In this document: positions 42,536-51,709 of the stretch, one piece after another | Layout: every line of letters starts with the position of its first letter | How positions within the stretch are numbered: position 1 is the stretch's first letter | NCBI RefSeq assembly: GCF_015712165.1 | Contig: NZ_JADPZX010000001.1 | Coordinates: 1,798,001 to 1,862,000 of the forward strand | Length of the DNA: 64,000 nt | Reading direction: 5' to 3' | Source of the DNA: Streptomyces spinoverrucosus | GTDB lineage: Bacteria > Actinomycetota > Actinomycetes > Streptomycetales > Streptomycetaceae | Notes under the pieces: generated by a model | Database searches by the model: none | What the model was told of the DNA's origin: nothing | Seen by the model: the letters and a program-made list of their open reading frames with translations, nothing else | Translations under genes and position numbers: made by a program

Positions 42536-45500
42536 CAGTGCGTCACGTGCCCATCGGGCGAGATGTTGGCATGCGAGTAGTCCTTCCCTTGGTTCTTGCT
42601 GCCGGCGAAGACCTCGAAGCCCTTCCCCTTGGGAATCTGGACGTCCCATTCCTGCTTGCCGTCCTTGGCCCGCGTCCAGATGTTGTCGTAGGCGTCCTTG
42701 AATCCGCCGCCGGGGACCTGCGGGCGCTTCGGGTCCCACTTCTTCGGCGGCACGAAGGGGATGGGGCCCGACGTCGGCAGGCCGTGCTTCTTGGCCGTGG
42801 CCAGCCACTGCTTGTTGCCGTAGGCCTTCGCGGAGTCCTTGGCCAGCTTGTTGATCTTCGTCAGGGCGTCGTGCCACTGGGTGGGCTGGAGGTGCTTGAC
42901 GCTCTTGGCGGCCCGCTCGACCCAGCCCAGGTCGTCGACGTGCTTCGCCAGGTACTCGAACTTCTCCAGGTACTTGGCGAACTTGGCGGGCTTGGCCAGC
43001 GCGTCGCCGACGTACGGGACCATGGCCGCGAGCGAGAGCCCGGCGCCCGACCAGTCGCCCTTGAACAGGCTCAGCAGGCCGGAGGCGCCGTCACTCGCGG
43101 GCGTCGGGTCGAACAGGCCCGTGACATCGAGAACGAGCTGCGCCTTGTCGGAGGCGGACAGGCCGCCCTCGCCGGCCAGGTCGTCGCCCGAGTCGGGGTA
43201 GGCCTGGGTGCCGTCGCCCTCCTGCGCCGGGGCCTGCGCCTCGGTGGCGAGCTCCTCGATGATCTTTTCCAGAGCCGAGGCGAGGGCCTCGGACGCGGCC
43301 TGGAAGGCGGCGGCCGCGTCCTGGCCCGCGGCGATGGCCGAGGCCTGGGCGTCGGCGGCCTGCTGGTAGGCGTAGTCGGCGGAGGCACGGGCCCGGGTCG
43401 CCGACGTGGCGGCGGCGTTGGCGGAGGCGTTGGCGGAAGCGGCGGCCTGCCAGGCGGTGGCCTCGGCGCTCTTGGCGCGGTCGGCGGACTGGCGGGCCTG
43501 CGCGGCGGACGCCTCCGCCTGGTCGGCGAAGTTGTCGGCCTCGGTGGCGTATCCGGCGGCCTCCGTCTTCGACCGCTTGGCCTGTTCGGCGTACTCGGCG
43601 GCCTCCGCGGCGGCGTTGCGGGCCTTGGCGGCGGCCTCGGCCGCGACGGCCGCGTTCTCGTTGGCGGTCGCGGCGGTCTTCGCGGCCTGGGCGATCAGCT
43701 TCTGCACACCGGCCACGTGGGTGGCGTGCTCGTAGTCCTGACGGGCCGTCTTGTACTGCACGGAGGCCACGAAGTCGCGCAGCATCGGGCGCGGCCCGGC
43801 GAGCGCGACCCGGGCGGCGGCCTCCGTCTGCGCTCCGCCGTTGTCCATGATCGACAGGGCGGTGGCGCGGTCGTCCTCCTCGCGGGCCTTGTACTGGCCG
43901 ACCAGCAGGAACTCGCGCAGCGCGGCCGTGGTGCCCGCGTCGATGGCCGCGCTCGCGTCCCGCTTCACCGCGGGGCCGCCCTGCTCGGACAGTTCGAGGA
44001 CGCGTACCCGGTACTCGTCGGCCTGCGCGGTGTGCTGGCCCTGCTCCAGGAAGGCGACGACGTCCTGGTGGGTGCCGGCGAGCGCGGCGGTGGCGGCCTC
44101 CTTGAGCCCCGCCGGGCCGGTCTGCGCGAGATGGGCGGCGGTGCTGCGGTCGTCCATCTCGGCGGCGTCGGCCCGGCCGGTGCGCACCCAGGCGAGGACG
44201 TCCTCGTCGGTGCCGGTCAGCGCGGCCTCGGCGGCCCGCTGGGTCCACGAGCCGCCCTTCTCCAGGAGCCGCAGCGCGGCCTTGCGGCCCTTGGCGACAG
44301 CGACGGCGCGCTCGGTGCCCGGCGCGGCGGCCTCCTGCAGCAGCTGCTTGGTCTCGGCGTCCCGCTTGTCCTCCTCGGTCCGCTCGGCGTCCTTGCGCTG
44401 CTGCTCGGCGTCGTAGGCCTGCTTGCGCTCCTCGGCGACCTGGAGGGCGTGCTCGGTGTCGTTCTGCAGCCGGGCCTGCTCGGTGGCGCGTGCGGTCTGC
44501 TCGACCGCGCGGGCCTTGGCCACGGCGGCGGTGGCGACCTTCGCGGCGGCGAGCGCGGCGTTGGCGTGGGCGGTGGACTTGTTGGCGTAGTCGAGAGCCA
44601 GACCCGCGTTGTCGGCCGCCTCGTTGGCGGCCTTGGCGGCGGCCTGGGCGTGGGCGGCCGCCTCGTTGGCGGCGTCGCGCGACTCGCGGGCGGCGCTCGC
44701 CGCCTGGTTGGCGAAGGCCTCGGCGGCGTTGGCCGCGTTGGTGGCGGTGGCCGCGGCCCTGCGGGCACGGGCGGCCGCTTCCGAGGCGCGACGGGCCTCG
44801 GACTCGGCGACGTTGGCCTGCTGTCCGGCCTCGGCGGCGGCGGTCGCGGCGGCGGCCGCGTGCTGGCCCGCACTGGCCGCGGACAGCGCGGCCTTCACCG
44901 CTTCGAGTACGGCGTCGAGGGCGTGGCCGACCGCCGTGGCGGCGTTGCGGGCGCTGTCGGCGGCCTTGTTGGCGTCGGCGGCGGCCTTGCGCGCGGCGGC
45001 GGCCTGGCCGGCGTCCTTGGAGGCGGCGGTGGCGGAGCTGTAGGCGCGGGCGGCGGCCTGGCCCGCGGCGGCGGCCGCGGCGGCCGCGGCGGAAGCCGCG
45101 TTGGCGGCGGTGCGGGCCGCGTTGGTGGCCTCGTTGGCGGCGCGGATCGCGGTGCTGGCCGCACTGGCCGCGGCGTTGGCGGCGTCGGCGGCGCGTCCGG
45201 CGGCGGCCGACGCCTTGGCGGCGGAGTCCTTGGCGGCCGCGGTCTCCTGGGCCGCCTTCTCGGCGGCCTCCTTGGCCTTCTGGGCGGCGAGGACCGCGCG
45301 GGCGGATGTCTCCTTGGCCTTCTCCGTCTCCGCCTTGGCCTTGTTGCCCGCCTTCTTGGCGAGGGAGGCCAGCTCGGCGACCGACATCATCTCCTGGTCG
45401 CGGGCGCGCGCGACGTGCTGGCCGGACTCGACGAACTCGTGGATGTCGGCGTCCGTCCCGCCGAGCGCGGTCTGGGCGGCGGCCTTCACCTGCGGCCCGC

Positions 45501-46098
45501 CCAGGTTCATGATCGAGAGGGTCTCGACGCGCTCGTCCTCGGCGCGCGCGACGTACCGGCCGGTGGTGAGGAAGTCCGCGAGCGCCTGCTCGGTACCGGC
45601 GTCGAGCGCGGTCTGTCCCGCTCGCCGCACGGCCGTGCCGCCGGCGTTCATGACGCGGAGCACCTCGACGCGCTGGTCGTCCTGGTGGGGCGCCTTCCAG
45701 CCGGTCTCCAGGAACGCCGCCATCTCCTCCGGCGTGCCACCCAGGGCCAGTTGGGCGGCCTGGCGCACGCCGGGGCCGGCGTCGTTGAGCAGCCGCAGTA
45801 CGGCGAGTCGGTTGTCCTCCTCGACGACGGCGGCCCGCTCGGTGCTGAGGAACTTCTGCACGTCGGCGTCGGTGCCGGCGAGCGCCTGCGCCGCGGCGGC
45901 CTTGGTGGCCTTGCCTCCGGTGCGCCACAGGGCGAGCGCCTCGGCACGGCCGGCGGGGGCGATGTCGTCGGCGCTCGCGGTGAGGCTCAGCGTTCCGGCG
46001 GTCAGCGTCAGCGTGGTGACGCAGGTGACCGCGGCCCGCAACAGGGCACGGCCTCGCCCCGGGGCATGCCGCCGGTGGAGTCTTCGGGGGAATATCAC
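42535..46098 (-). CDS. Secreted ALF-repeat polymorphic toxin, type 17-like C-terminal domain
   Basis: A 1187-residue protein from GTG 46098. Residues 1-43 are a Sec-type signal peptide. Two blocks of ALF repeats (about 50-235 and 610-770; units such as AAQTALGGTDADIHEFVESG) are joined by very long alanine-rich helical, probably coiled-coil, stretches. After the YPDSGDDL segment near 967 comes a pretoxin-like linker with a hydrophobic patch (LSLAAMVPYVGDALAK), then a C-terminal domain of about 80 residues: PFVPPKKWDPKRPQ, GGGFKDAYDNIW, KQEWDVQIPKGK and the end SHANISPDGHVTH. This matches my memory of Ntox17, a predicted RNase. It is followed by an overlapping immunity-type gene. Confidence 0.85.
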   Translation of the reverse strand: MIFPRRLHRRHAPGRGRALLRAAVTCVTTLTLTAGTLSLTASADDIAPAGRAEALALWRTGGKATKAAAAQALAGTDADVQKFLSTERAAVVEEDNRLAVLRLLNDAGPGVRQAAQLALGGTPEEMAAFLETGWKAPHQDDQRVEVLRVMNAGGTAVRRAGQTALDAGTEQALADFLTTGRYVARAEDERVETLSIMNLGGPQVKAAAQTALGGTDADIHEFVESGQHVARARDQEMMSVAELASLAKKAGNKAKAETEKAKETSARAVLAAQKAKEAAEKAAQETAAAKDSAAKASAAAGRAADAANAAASAASTAIRAANEATNAARTAANAASAAAAAAAAAGQAAARAYSSATAASKDAGQAAAARKAAADANKAADSARNAATAVGHALDAVLEAVKAALSAASAGQHAAAAATAAAEAGQQANVAESEARRASEAAARARRAAATATNAANAAEAFANQAASAARESRDAANEAAAHAQAAAKAANEAADNAGLALDYANKSTAHANAALAAAKVATAAVAKARAVEQTARATEQARLQNDTEHALQVAEERKQAYDAEQQRKDAERTEEDKRDAETKQLLQEAAAPGTERAVAVAKGRKAALRLLEKGGSWTQRAAEAALTGTDEDVLAWVRTGRADAAEMDDRSTAAHLAQTGPAGLKEAATAALAGTHQDVVAFLEQGQHTAQADEYRVRVLELSEQGGPAVKRDASAAIDAGTTAALREFLLVGQYKAREEDDRATALSIMDNGGAQTEAAARVALAGPRPMLRDFVASVQYKTARQDYEHATHVAGVQKLIAQAAKTAATANENAAVAAEAAAKARNAAAEAAEYAEQAKRSKTEAAGYATEADNFADQAEASAAQARQSADRAKSAEATAWQAAASANASANAAATSATRARASADYAYQQAADAQASAIAAGQDAAAAFQAASEALASALEKIIEELATEAQAPAQEGDGTQAYPDSGDDLAGEGGLSASDKAQLVLDVTGLFDPTPASDGASGLLSLFKGDWSGAGLSLAAMVPYVGDALAKPAKFAKYLEKFEYLAKHVDDLGWVERAAKSVKHLQPTQWHDALTKINKLAKDSAKAYGNKQWLATAKKHGLPTSGPIPFVPPKKWDPKRPQVPGGGFKDAYDNIWTRAKDGKQEWDVQIPKGKGFEVFAGSKNQGKDYSHANISPDGHVTH
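43177..43207 (-). repeat. Direct repeat, proximal copy (toxin, before the variable C-terminus)
   Basis: Partner of the repeat at 42098-42128, about 1.08 kb away and in the same orientation and reading frame. It encodes the same YPDSGDDL, here continuing into AGEGGLSASDK. The two copies exactly bracket the toxin C-terminus plus the immunity gene. Confidence 0.8.
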
Positions 46099-46466
46099 AG
46101 AAATGGGCTCCCTTGTGTGTCGGCGCGGACCACCGACGGAATTCGCCGAAGCAGGATCACACAGGTCAGGAGGGCGTTACGCCTTCGACTCCCCTTGTTT
46201 TTCGACTCTTTATCAAAGTCCGTACAACCATCTGCCGACATGATCGAGATCACTGGCGGAATGGTAAGTTCCGCCCAGTTTGTAGTGACTGGTCGACTGG
46301 ACAAGGTAAAGAGCAAGGGGATTCCATGTGTGGCCGACGTGACTCCCGGAAGTACGGCTGATGTTCCGGCCGGGAGTTGGGGGGCTGATTTGTTGATTCC
46401 GGTCGCCTTCACACCCGCCCTGCACGCGTTCCGGCAATGCGACCGGGACCTACTCCTAGGAATGTG
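46099..46466. other. Divergent intergenic region of the toxin and a secreted-protein gene
   Basis: 368 bases between two genes transcribed outwards. It is clearly less GC-rich than the coding sequence around it, as expected of a promoter island. GGGAG lies 9 bases before the toxin GTG. I see no convincing hexamer pair, operator or hairpin. Confidence 0.6.
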
Positions 46467-46985
46467 ATGAAGGCACGTAGCGCAATAGTGCGCACTCTGG
46501 GCGCGGCCGCAGCGGCGGGCGCCCTGGCATGGATCGCGGTGACCGGCGGCGCGACGGGCACGCCCACCGCGCAGGACTCCGCGGCCCTCGCGGCCGTCGC
46601 GGGCGAGAACCCGGGCTACGCCGTGGAGGACTACAACTACCCGCAGGCCGACAGGATCCTGGCCGAGAAGAACATCGTGCTCAAGCGCGGCGACGGACAC
46701 ATCACCCTCGTCGACTGCGCGAGCGGCACCGGCTTCCTGGAGGTCTGGGCCCGCAGCAAGGACAAGATCTGCTTCCAGGTCTCCGGCAACTCCGGCTGGC
46801 TGACCATGGAGATCCCCTCCGTCTACGGCGTCAAGGGCAACGACTACGCGACGCAGGTCGACATGACCGTCGGCACCGAGGAGAAGTCCTTCGACATCGC
46901 CAAGAACGCCTGGACCGCGGTGGGCGAGAGCGCGGACGAGCAGGGTCGCGAGCACATGCTCGTGGAGATCCGCTCCTCCAAGTAA
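46467..46985 (+). CDS. Small secreted protein
   Basis: A 172-residue protein from ATG 46467 (MKARSAIVRTLGAAAAAGALAW). The N-terminus is a signal peptide (basic start, AAAAAGALAWIAVTGG, likely cut after the Ala-rich TPTAQDSAALA region). The mature part is a compact beta-rich domain with two Cys (VDCASGTG and KICFQVSGNSG) that could form a disulfide. No family recognised. It lies 83 bases upstream of the FG-GAP protease-like gene on the same strand; co-expression is likely, and a binding partner or regulator of that protein is possible but unproved. Confidence 0.78.
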   Translation: MKARSAIVRTLGAAAAAGALAWIAVTGGATGTPTAQDSAALAAVAGENPGYAVEDYNYPQADRILAEKNIVLKRGDGHITLVDCASGTGFLEVWARSKDKICFQVSGNSGWLTMEIPSVYGVKGNDYATQVDMTVGTEEKSFDIAKNAWTAVGESADEQGREHMLVEIRSSK

Positions 46986-47068
46986 CTCCCGCGCCAAGCC
47001 CGTTGTCGGTCCTGCCGCCCTCCGGCCACCGCCGGACGCGCAGACCTCGTACGAAGGAAGCAAAGGTC

Positions 47069-49282
47069 ATGCATCCCACCAGACCCCTCCGGCTCGCCGC
47101 GCTCGCCGCGAGTCTGGTCGCGGGCCCCGTCGCGCTGTGCGCCGCGCCCGCCTCCGCCGTCTCCGGCGCCCCCGCCGGAGACACCAGCCAGGCCTACACC
47201 GCCCAGCTGATCATCGGCGACCACACCCGCGGCTGCTCCGCTGTCCTCGTCGACACCGAGTGGCTGCTCACCGCCGCCAGCTGCTTCGCCGACGACCCGG
47301 CGGCGAGCCTCGCGGTCCCGGCGGGCAAGCCGAAGCTGAAGACCACCGCGACCATCGGCCGCGCCGACCTGTCCGGTACCGGCGGCTCGGTCCGCGAGGT
47401 CGTCGAGCTCGTCCCGCGCTCGGACCGCGACGTGGTCCTGGCCCGCCTCAACCGCCCGGTCACCAACGTGGCCCCGATCGCCCTGGCGACCGCGCTGCCC
47501 GCCGCGGGCGAGGAGCTGAAGTTCGCCGGGTACGGGCGGACCAAGACCGAGTGGGCGCCGCTGAAGCTGCACACCGGCGCGTTCGGCGTGGACTCCGTCG
47601 CCGCGACCACCGCCACCGTCACCGGCAAGGACGGCGCGGCCGCGTGCATGGGCGACAGCGGTGGCCCCGTGGTCCGCGTGGCGGGCACCACCCACCAGCT
47701 GGTCGCCGTCAACAGCCAGTCGTTCCAGGGCGGCTGCTTCGGCATCGACGCCGCCGAGACCCGCACCGGCGGCGTCGTGGCCCGCGTCGACGACCTGGCC
47801 TCCTGGGTCAACTCCAAGGTCAACACGGTCCGCAGGACCGACTTCAACGGTGACGGCGTCGAGGACGTCGCGATCGCCGACCCCAAGGCGACCGTGGGCG
47901 GCGACGCCGAGGCGGGCCTGATCCGGATCGTCTACGGCGGCGGCAAGGGCACCGCCGAGATCAACCAGGACCTCGACTGGGTGCCCGGCGGCGCGGAGCC
48001 GGGCGACTGGTTCGGCGAGGCCATCGACACCGTCGACTACAACGAGGACGGCTACACCGACCTCGTCGTCGGCACGCCGAGCGAGTCCATCGGCTCCGCC
48101 GCCGACGCCGGCATGGTCGACGTCTTCTACGGCGCGGCACAGGGCATCGGCACCGGCGCCACCAAGAACGCCCACTTCGAGCAGGGCTCGGGCGCCGGGG
48201 CCATCAAGGCCTCCACCCCCGAGACCGGCGACCGCATGGGCCACGCGGTGGCCGCGGGCACCACCGCCGCCGGTGAGCCGTACCTGCTGATCGGCACCCC
48301 GGGCGAGGCGCTGGGCTCCATCGCCAAGGCGGGCCAGGCGTTCTACGTGCGCGGCACCACCAACGCCTCCATCCACCAGGACAAGGCGGACGTCCCCGGC
48401 GCGGCGGAGGCCAACGACGGCTTCGGCTCCGCGGTGGCGGGCGACTCCAACCACATCGTCATCGGTGCCCCGAACGAGAACATCGGCGGTGACGACGCCG
48501 CGGGCAACCTCGCGGTCCTGAGCCACAAGCTCACCTCCGAGGGCATGCCCACCCCGCAGTTCGGTCTGGACCAGGACCTCACCAACGTCTCCGGAGGCGC
48601 CGAGGCGGGCGACCAGTTCGGCTTCTCCCTCGCCCTGGTCGACTACCGTCCCTCGGGTGCCGCGACCGCCAACGAGTCGATCCTCGCGATCGGTTCGCCC
48701 GGTGAGGCCGTGTCCATCGACGGCGGCGCCACCCAGCGCGCCAACGCGGGCCGCGTCGTCCTCGGCCGTGTCACCGCCGCGGGCACGTGGGCCGAGCTGC
48801 GCGAGCTCCAGCAGGGCACCGCTGACGACACCGTCGTCGGCACCGTCGAGGCCGGCGACCGCATGGGCGAGTCGCTGACCGCCGTCAACACCGCTCCGCG
48901 CTCGGTCGGCACCGCCGCCACCATGAAGCTGGCCGTCGGCACCCCCAGTGAGGCCATCGGTACGACGGCCAAGGCGGGCGCGATCCACACCTTCTCGCTC
49001 ATCGGCGCCGCCGGTGACAACGACAAGTGGATCGAGGCCGGCAACGGCAACGGCATCCCCGGCCCCGCGGGCGCCAACCAGTACCTGGGCAAGAGCATCC
49101 ACTTCACCGGTACTCACCTGTACGTGGGCATGGCCTACGGCCCCGCCACCTACGGCGCCGTCCACGCCCTGCCCATGTCCAACGTGATCCCGGGCGGCAC
49201 GGTGGCCCCGGTCACCACGTACCAGCCGGGCCAGGGCGGCCTGCCCAACGCGGGCGCCCGCTTCGGCTACGTGGTCCGCTAG
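47069..49282 (+). CDS. Secreted S1 protease-like protein with FG-GAP repeats (likely pseudoprotease)
   Basis: A 737-residue exported protein. Signal peptide about 1-30. Residues about 40-260 are a trypsin fold with GDSGGP (Ser197), the DVVLARL Asp region near 123 and a Cys56-Cys72 disulfide, but the invariant His of TAAHC is Ser71 here (LLTAASCF). Residues 270-737 hold about seven FG-GAP/VCBS beta-propeller repeats (DFNGDGVEDVAIADP, YNEDGYTDLVVGTP and later GDRMGESLTAV types) with Asp-rich calcium loops. Loss of His should abolish ordinary serine-protease activity, so a binding or carrier role is more likely. A convergent terminator follows. Confidence 0.88.
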   Translation: MHPTRPLRLAALAASLVAGPVALCAAPASAVSGAPAGDTSQAYTAQLIIGDHTRGCSAVLVDTEWLLTAASCFADDPAASLAVPAGKPKLKTTATIGRADLSGTGGSVREVVELVPRSDRDVVLARLNRPVTNVAPIALATALPAAGEELKFAGYGRTKTEWAPLKLHTGAFGVDSVAATTATVTGKDGAAACMGDSGGPVVRVAGTTHQLVAVNSQSFQGGCFGIDAAETRTGGVVARVDDLASWVNSKVNTVRRTDFNGDGVEDVAIADPKATVGGDAEAGLIRIVYGGGKGTAEINQDLDWVPGGAEPGDWFGEAIDTVDYNEDGYTDLVVGTPSESIGSAADAGMVDVFYGAAQGIGTGATKNAHFEQGSGAGAIKASTPETGDRMGHAVAAGTTAAGEPYLLIGTPGEALGSIAKAGQAFYVRGTTNASIHQDKADVPGAAEANDGFGSAVAGDSNHIVIGAPNENIGGDDAAGNLAVLSHKLTSEGMPTPQFGLDQDLTNVSGGAEAGDQFGFSLALVDYRPSGAATANESILAIGSPGEAVSIDGGATQRANAGRVVLGRVTAAGTWAELRELQQGTADDTVVGTVEAGDRMGESLTAVNTAPRSVGTAATMKLAVGTPSEAIGTTAKAGAIHTFSLIGAAGDNDKWIEAGNGNGIPGPAGANQYLGKSIHFTGTHLYVGMAYGPATYGAVHALPMSNVIPGGTVAPVTTYQPGQGGLPNAGARFGYVVR

Positions 49283-49315
49283 CTCCCCGGACGGGCCCGC
49301 GCCCGTCACCACGTC

Positions 49316-49346
49316 CAAGAGCCCCCGGTATCCCCGGGGGCTCTTG
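49316..49346. terminator. Bidirectional hairpin terminator
   Basis: CAAGAGCCCCCGG and CCGGGGGCTCTTG form a perfect 13-base stem with a 5-base loop between two convergent genes, ending 16 bases before the DUF6299 stop on the other strand. Confidence 0.88.
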
Positions 49347-49362
49347 CCTTGGGACCGCGGGG

Positions 49363-49863
<501 letters not shown>

Positions 49864-49959
49864 TCACTCCTTCGGTGGCGAGTCCACCCGGCCGTCCGGG
49901 AACCGACCGGGCGGGCCCTGGTGCTCGAAGCCCGACGGCCGGGTGGTCGCGCCCTGGCG

Positions 49960-50358
49960 TCAGGGCAGCACGGCGAACCCGTCCAGCTCCACCATCGCCG
50001 CCTCGTCCCACAGCCGTACGACCTCGACGACCGCCATGGCGGGATAGTTCCGTCCGGCCAGGCTCCGCCAGATACGGCCCAGTTCGGGGGCGTGGGCGCG
50101 GTAGGCGGCGACGTCGGTGGCGTAGACGGTGACGCGGGCCAGGTCGGACGGGGTGCCGCCGGCCGCGCGCAGGGCGGTCAGCAGGTTGCCGAGTGCCTTC
50201 TCGAACTGTTCGGGCAGGGTGTCACCGGTGACCTTGCCGTCGGTGTCGAGGGCGGTCTGGCCGGCCAGGAACACCAGCCGGGAGCCGGTGGCGACAACGG
50301 CGTGCGAGAAGCCGGTGGCCGGGGAGAGGTCGGGCGGGGTGATGCGCTCGGCGGTCAC
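49960..50358 (-). CDS. RidA family protein
   Basis: A 132-residue YjgF/RidA protein from GTG 50358, overlapping the acyl-CoA dehydrogenase stop (GTGA). Visible marks are FSHAVVATGSRLVFLAGQTALD, QFEKALGNLLTALRAAG and the end VEVVRLWDEAAMVELDGFAV. RidA enzymes hydrolyse reactive enamine/imine intermediates. Next to aryl-CoA degradation genes it would suit an amino-substituted substrate such as 2-aminobenzoate, whose reduced ring product is an enamine. The trimeric-pocket Arg usually seen in RidA (near residue 105) is not obvious, so a specialised Rid subgroup is possible. Confidence 0.85.
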   Translation of the reverse strand: MTAERITPPDLSPATGFSHAVVATGSRLVFLAGQTALDTDGKVTGDTLPEQFEKALGNLLTALRAAGGTPSDLARVTVYATDVAAYRAHAPELGRIWRSLAGRNYPAMAVVEVVRLWDEAAMVELDGFAVLP

Positions 50359-51584
50359 GGTCGGGCCTCCAGGGTCTCCGTGTTCTCCAGGGTCTCCGTG
50401 TTCTCCAGGGTCTCCGAGGTCTCCGGGGTCTCCAGGGTCTCCAGGGTCTCCAGGGTCTCCAGGGTCTCCAGGGCGCCGTACAACTCCTTGGCGATGATGC
50501 CGCGTTGGACCTCGCTCGCCCCTTCGTAGACGCGGGGGGCGCGCACCTCGCGGTAGAGGTGTTCCAGCAGATGGCCGCGGCGCAGCGCCCGCGCCCCGTG
50601 CAGTTGGACGGCCGCGTCGACGACGTACTGCGCCGTCTCGGTGGCGAGCAGTTTCGCCATCGCGGCCCGCTTCGGGACACCGTCCGCGCCGTCGTCGTAC
50701 GCCGTCGCCGCCGCGTACACCATCAGGCGGGCCGCCTCCGTGCGTACGGCCATCTCGGCGACCTGGTGGGCGACGGCCTGAAGGTCCCTCAGCTTGCCGC
50801 CGAACGCCTCCCGGCGGGCGGTGTGCGCGAGGCCGGCGTCCAGCGCGGCCTGTGCCATCCCGACGGCGAAGGCGCCGACGCTGGGCCGGAACAGGTTGAG
50901 CGTGCCCATGGCGACCCGGAAGCCCCGGTCGACCTCGCCGAGCACGTCGTCGGCGGTGACGGGCACGGCGTCGAAGTGGAGGGCCCCGATGGGGTGCGGG
51001 GAGAGCATGTCGAGCCCGGTGCCGGTGAGGCCGGGCCGGTCGGCCGGCACGAGGAAGGCGGTGACTCCGCGCGCACCCGCATCCGGGGTCGTACGCGCGA
51101 AAACGGTGTAGAAGTCGGCCTCGGGCGCGTTGGAGATCCAGCACTTCTCACCGCTGAGCCGCCAGCCCGAGCCGCCGTCGGGGTCGGCGGCGAGGGACAG
51201 TGCCGCCGCGTCCGAGCCCGCGCCCGGCTCGCTCAGGGCGAAGGCGGCCACCACGCTGCCCTCGCGTACCCCCGGCAGCCAGCGGTCGCGTTGTTCCGGG
51301 GTGCCGTGTGCGTGGACCGGGTGGGCGCCCAGGCCCTGGAGGGCGAGGGCGGTCTCGGCCTCGGTGCAGGCATACGCGAGGGACTCGCGCATCAGGCACA
51401 GGTCGAGGGCGCCGGACGTGAACAGCCGGTCCAGCAGGCCGAGGCGGCCGAGTTCGGTGACGAGCGGGCGGTTGACGTGGCCGGGTTCGCCCTTCTCGGC
51501 GAGCGGGCGCAGCCGTTCGGCGGCAAGGGTGCGCAGCTCGGCACACCAGGCGGCTTGTTCCGGTTCGAGCGAGAATGCGGGCAC
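50355..51584 (-). CDS. Acyl-CoA dehydrogenase with repeat-encoded C-terminal tail
   Basis: A 409-residue FAD acyl-CoA dehydrogenase from GTG 51584 behind GGAGGGAGGA. Family motifs are AFALSEPGAGSDAA, GEKCWISNA, the LRDLQAVAHQVAEMAVRTEAARLM helix region and VQLHGARALRRGHLLEHLYREVRAPRVYEGASEVQR, shown here in part (LHGARALRRG, YEGASEVQRGII) with the expected C-terminal catalytic region. After the normal end at KELYGAL it carries about 35 extra residues of repeating ETL/ENT/ETP units from a 9-base DNA repeat. It is coupled to RidA downstream and diverges from the aryl-CoA ligase. It probably dehydrogenates a ring-reduced or ring-opened acyl-CoA. Confidence 0.9.
   Translation of the reverse strand: MPAFSLEPEQAAWCAELRTLAAERLRPLAEKGEPGHVNRPLVTELGRLGLLDRLFTSGALDLCLMRESLAYACTEAETALALQGLGAHPVHAHGTPEQRDRWLPGVREGSVVAAFALSEPGAGSDAAALSLAADPDGGSGWRLSGEKCWISNAPEADFYTVFARTTPDAGARGVTAFLVPADRPGLTGTGLDMLSPHPIGALHFDAVPVTADDVLGEVDRGFRVAMGTLNLFRPSVGAFAVGMAQAALDAGLAHTARREAFGGKLRDLQAVAHQVAEMAVRTEAARLMVYAAATAYDDGADGVPKRAAMAKLLATETAQYVVDAAVQLHGARALRRGHLLEHLYREVRAPRVYEGASEVQRGIIAKELYGALETLETLETLETLETPETSETLENTETLENTETLEARP
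50366..50472 (-). repeat. 9-base tandem repeat at the 3' end of the acyl-CoA dehydrogenase gene
   Basis: About twelve imperfect copies of CTCCAGGGT (plus strand), with an 18-base higher-order unit including GTTCTC at the left end. The repeat encodes Glu-Thr-Leu and variants and is in frame throughout, so it lengthens the protein tail. Confidence 0.9.
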
Positions 51585-51632
51585 TGCCGGTCCTCCCTCC
51601 GGAGCGGTCTCACCCGACGGTATCGCGCCCCG

Positions 51633-51660
51633 TTGACTGCCGTCACCAACACGATACGCT
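51633..51660 (+). promoter_or_regulatory. Candidate promoter of the aryl-CoA ligase gene
   Basis: TTGACT (51633-51638) and TACGCT (51655-51660) are 16 bases apart, with a start expected near 51667 and ATG at 51710. A GACGG/CCGTC inverted pair spans 51616-51644 and could be an operator for the PaaX-type regulator downstream. Confidence 0.4.
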
Positions 51661-51709
51661 CCTGGTGCGAGCCCACCACGACGCCCACCAGGCAAGGGGG
51701 CGAACCACC

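Noticed and set aside
42538..46467. 1309-residue open frame opposite the toxin
   Set aside because: Gly/Leu/Arg-rich complement of alanine-rich helix; no start context or family resemblance.
50366..50472. CRISPR-like short repeats
   Set aside because: The 9-base units are contiguous, have no spacers and code for a protein tail.
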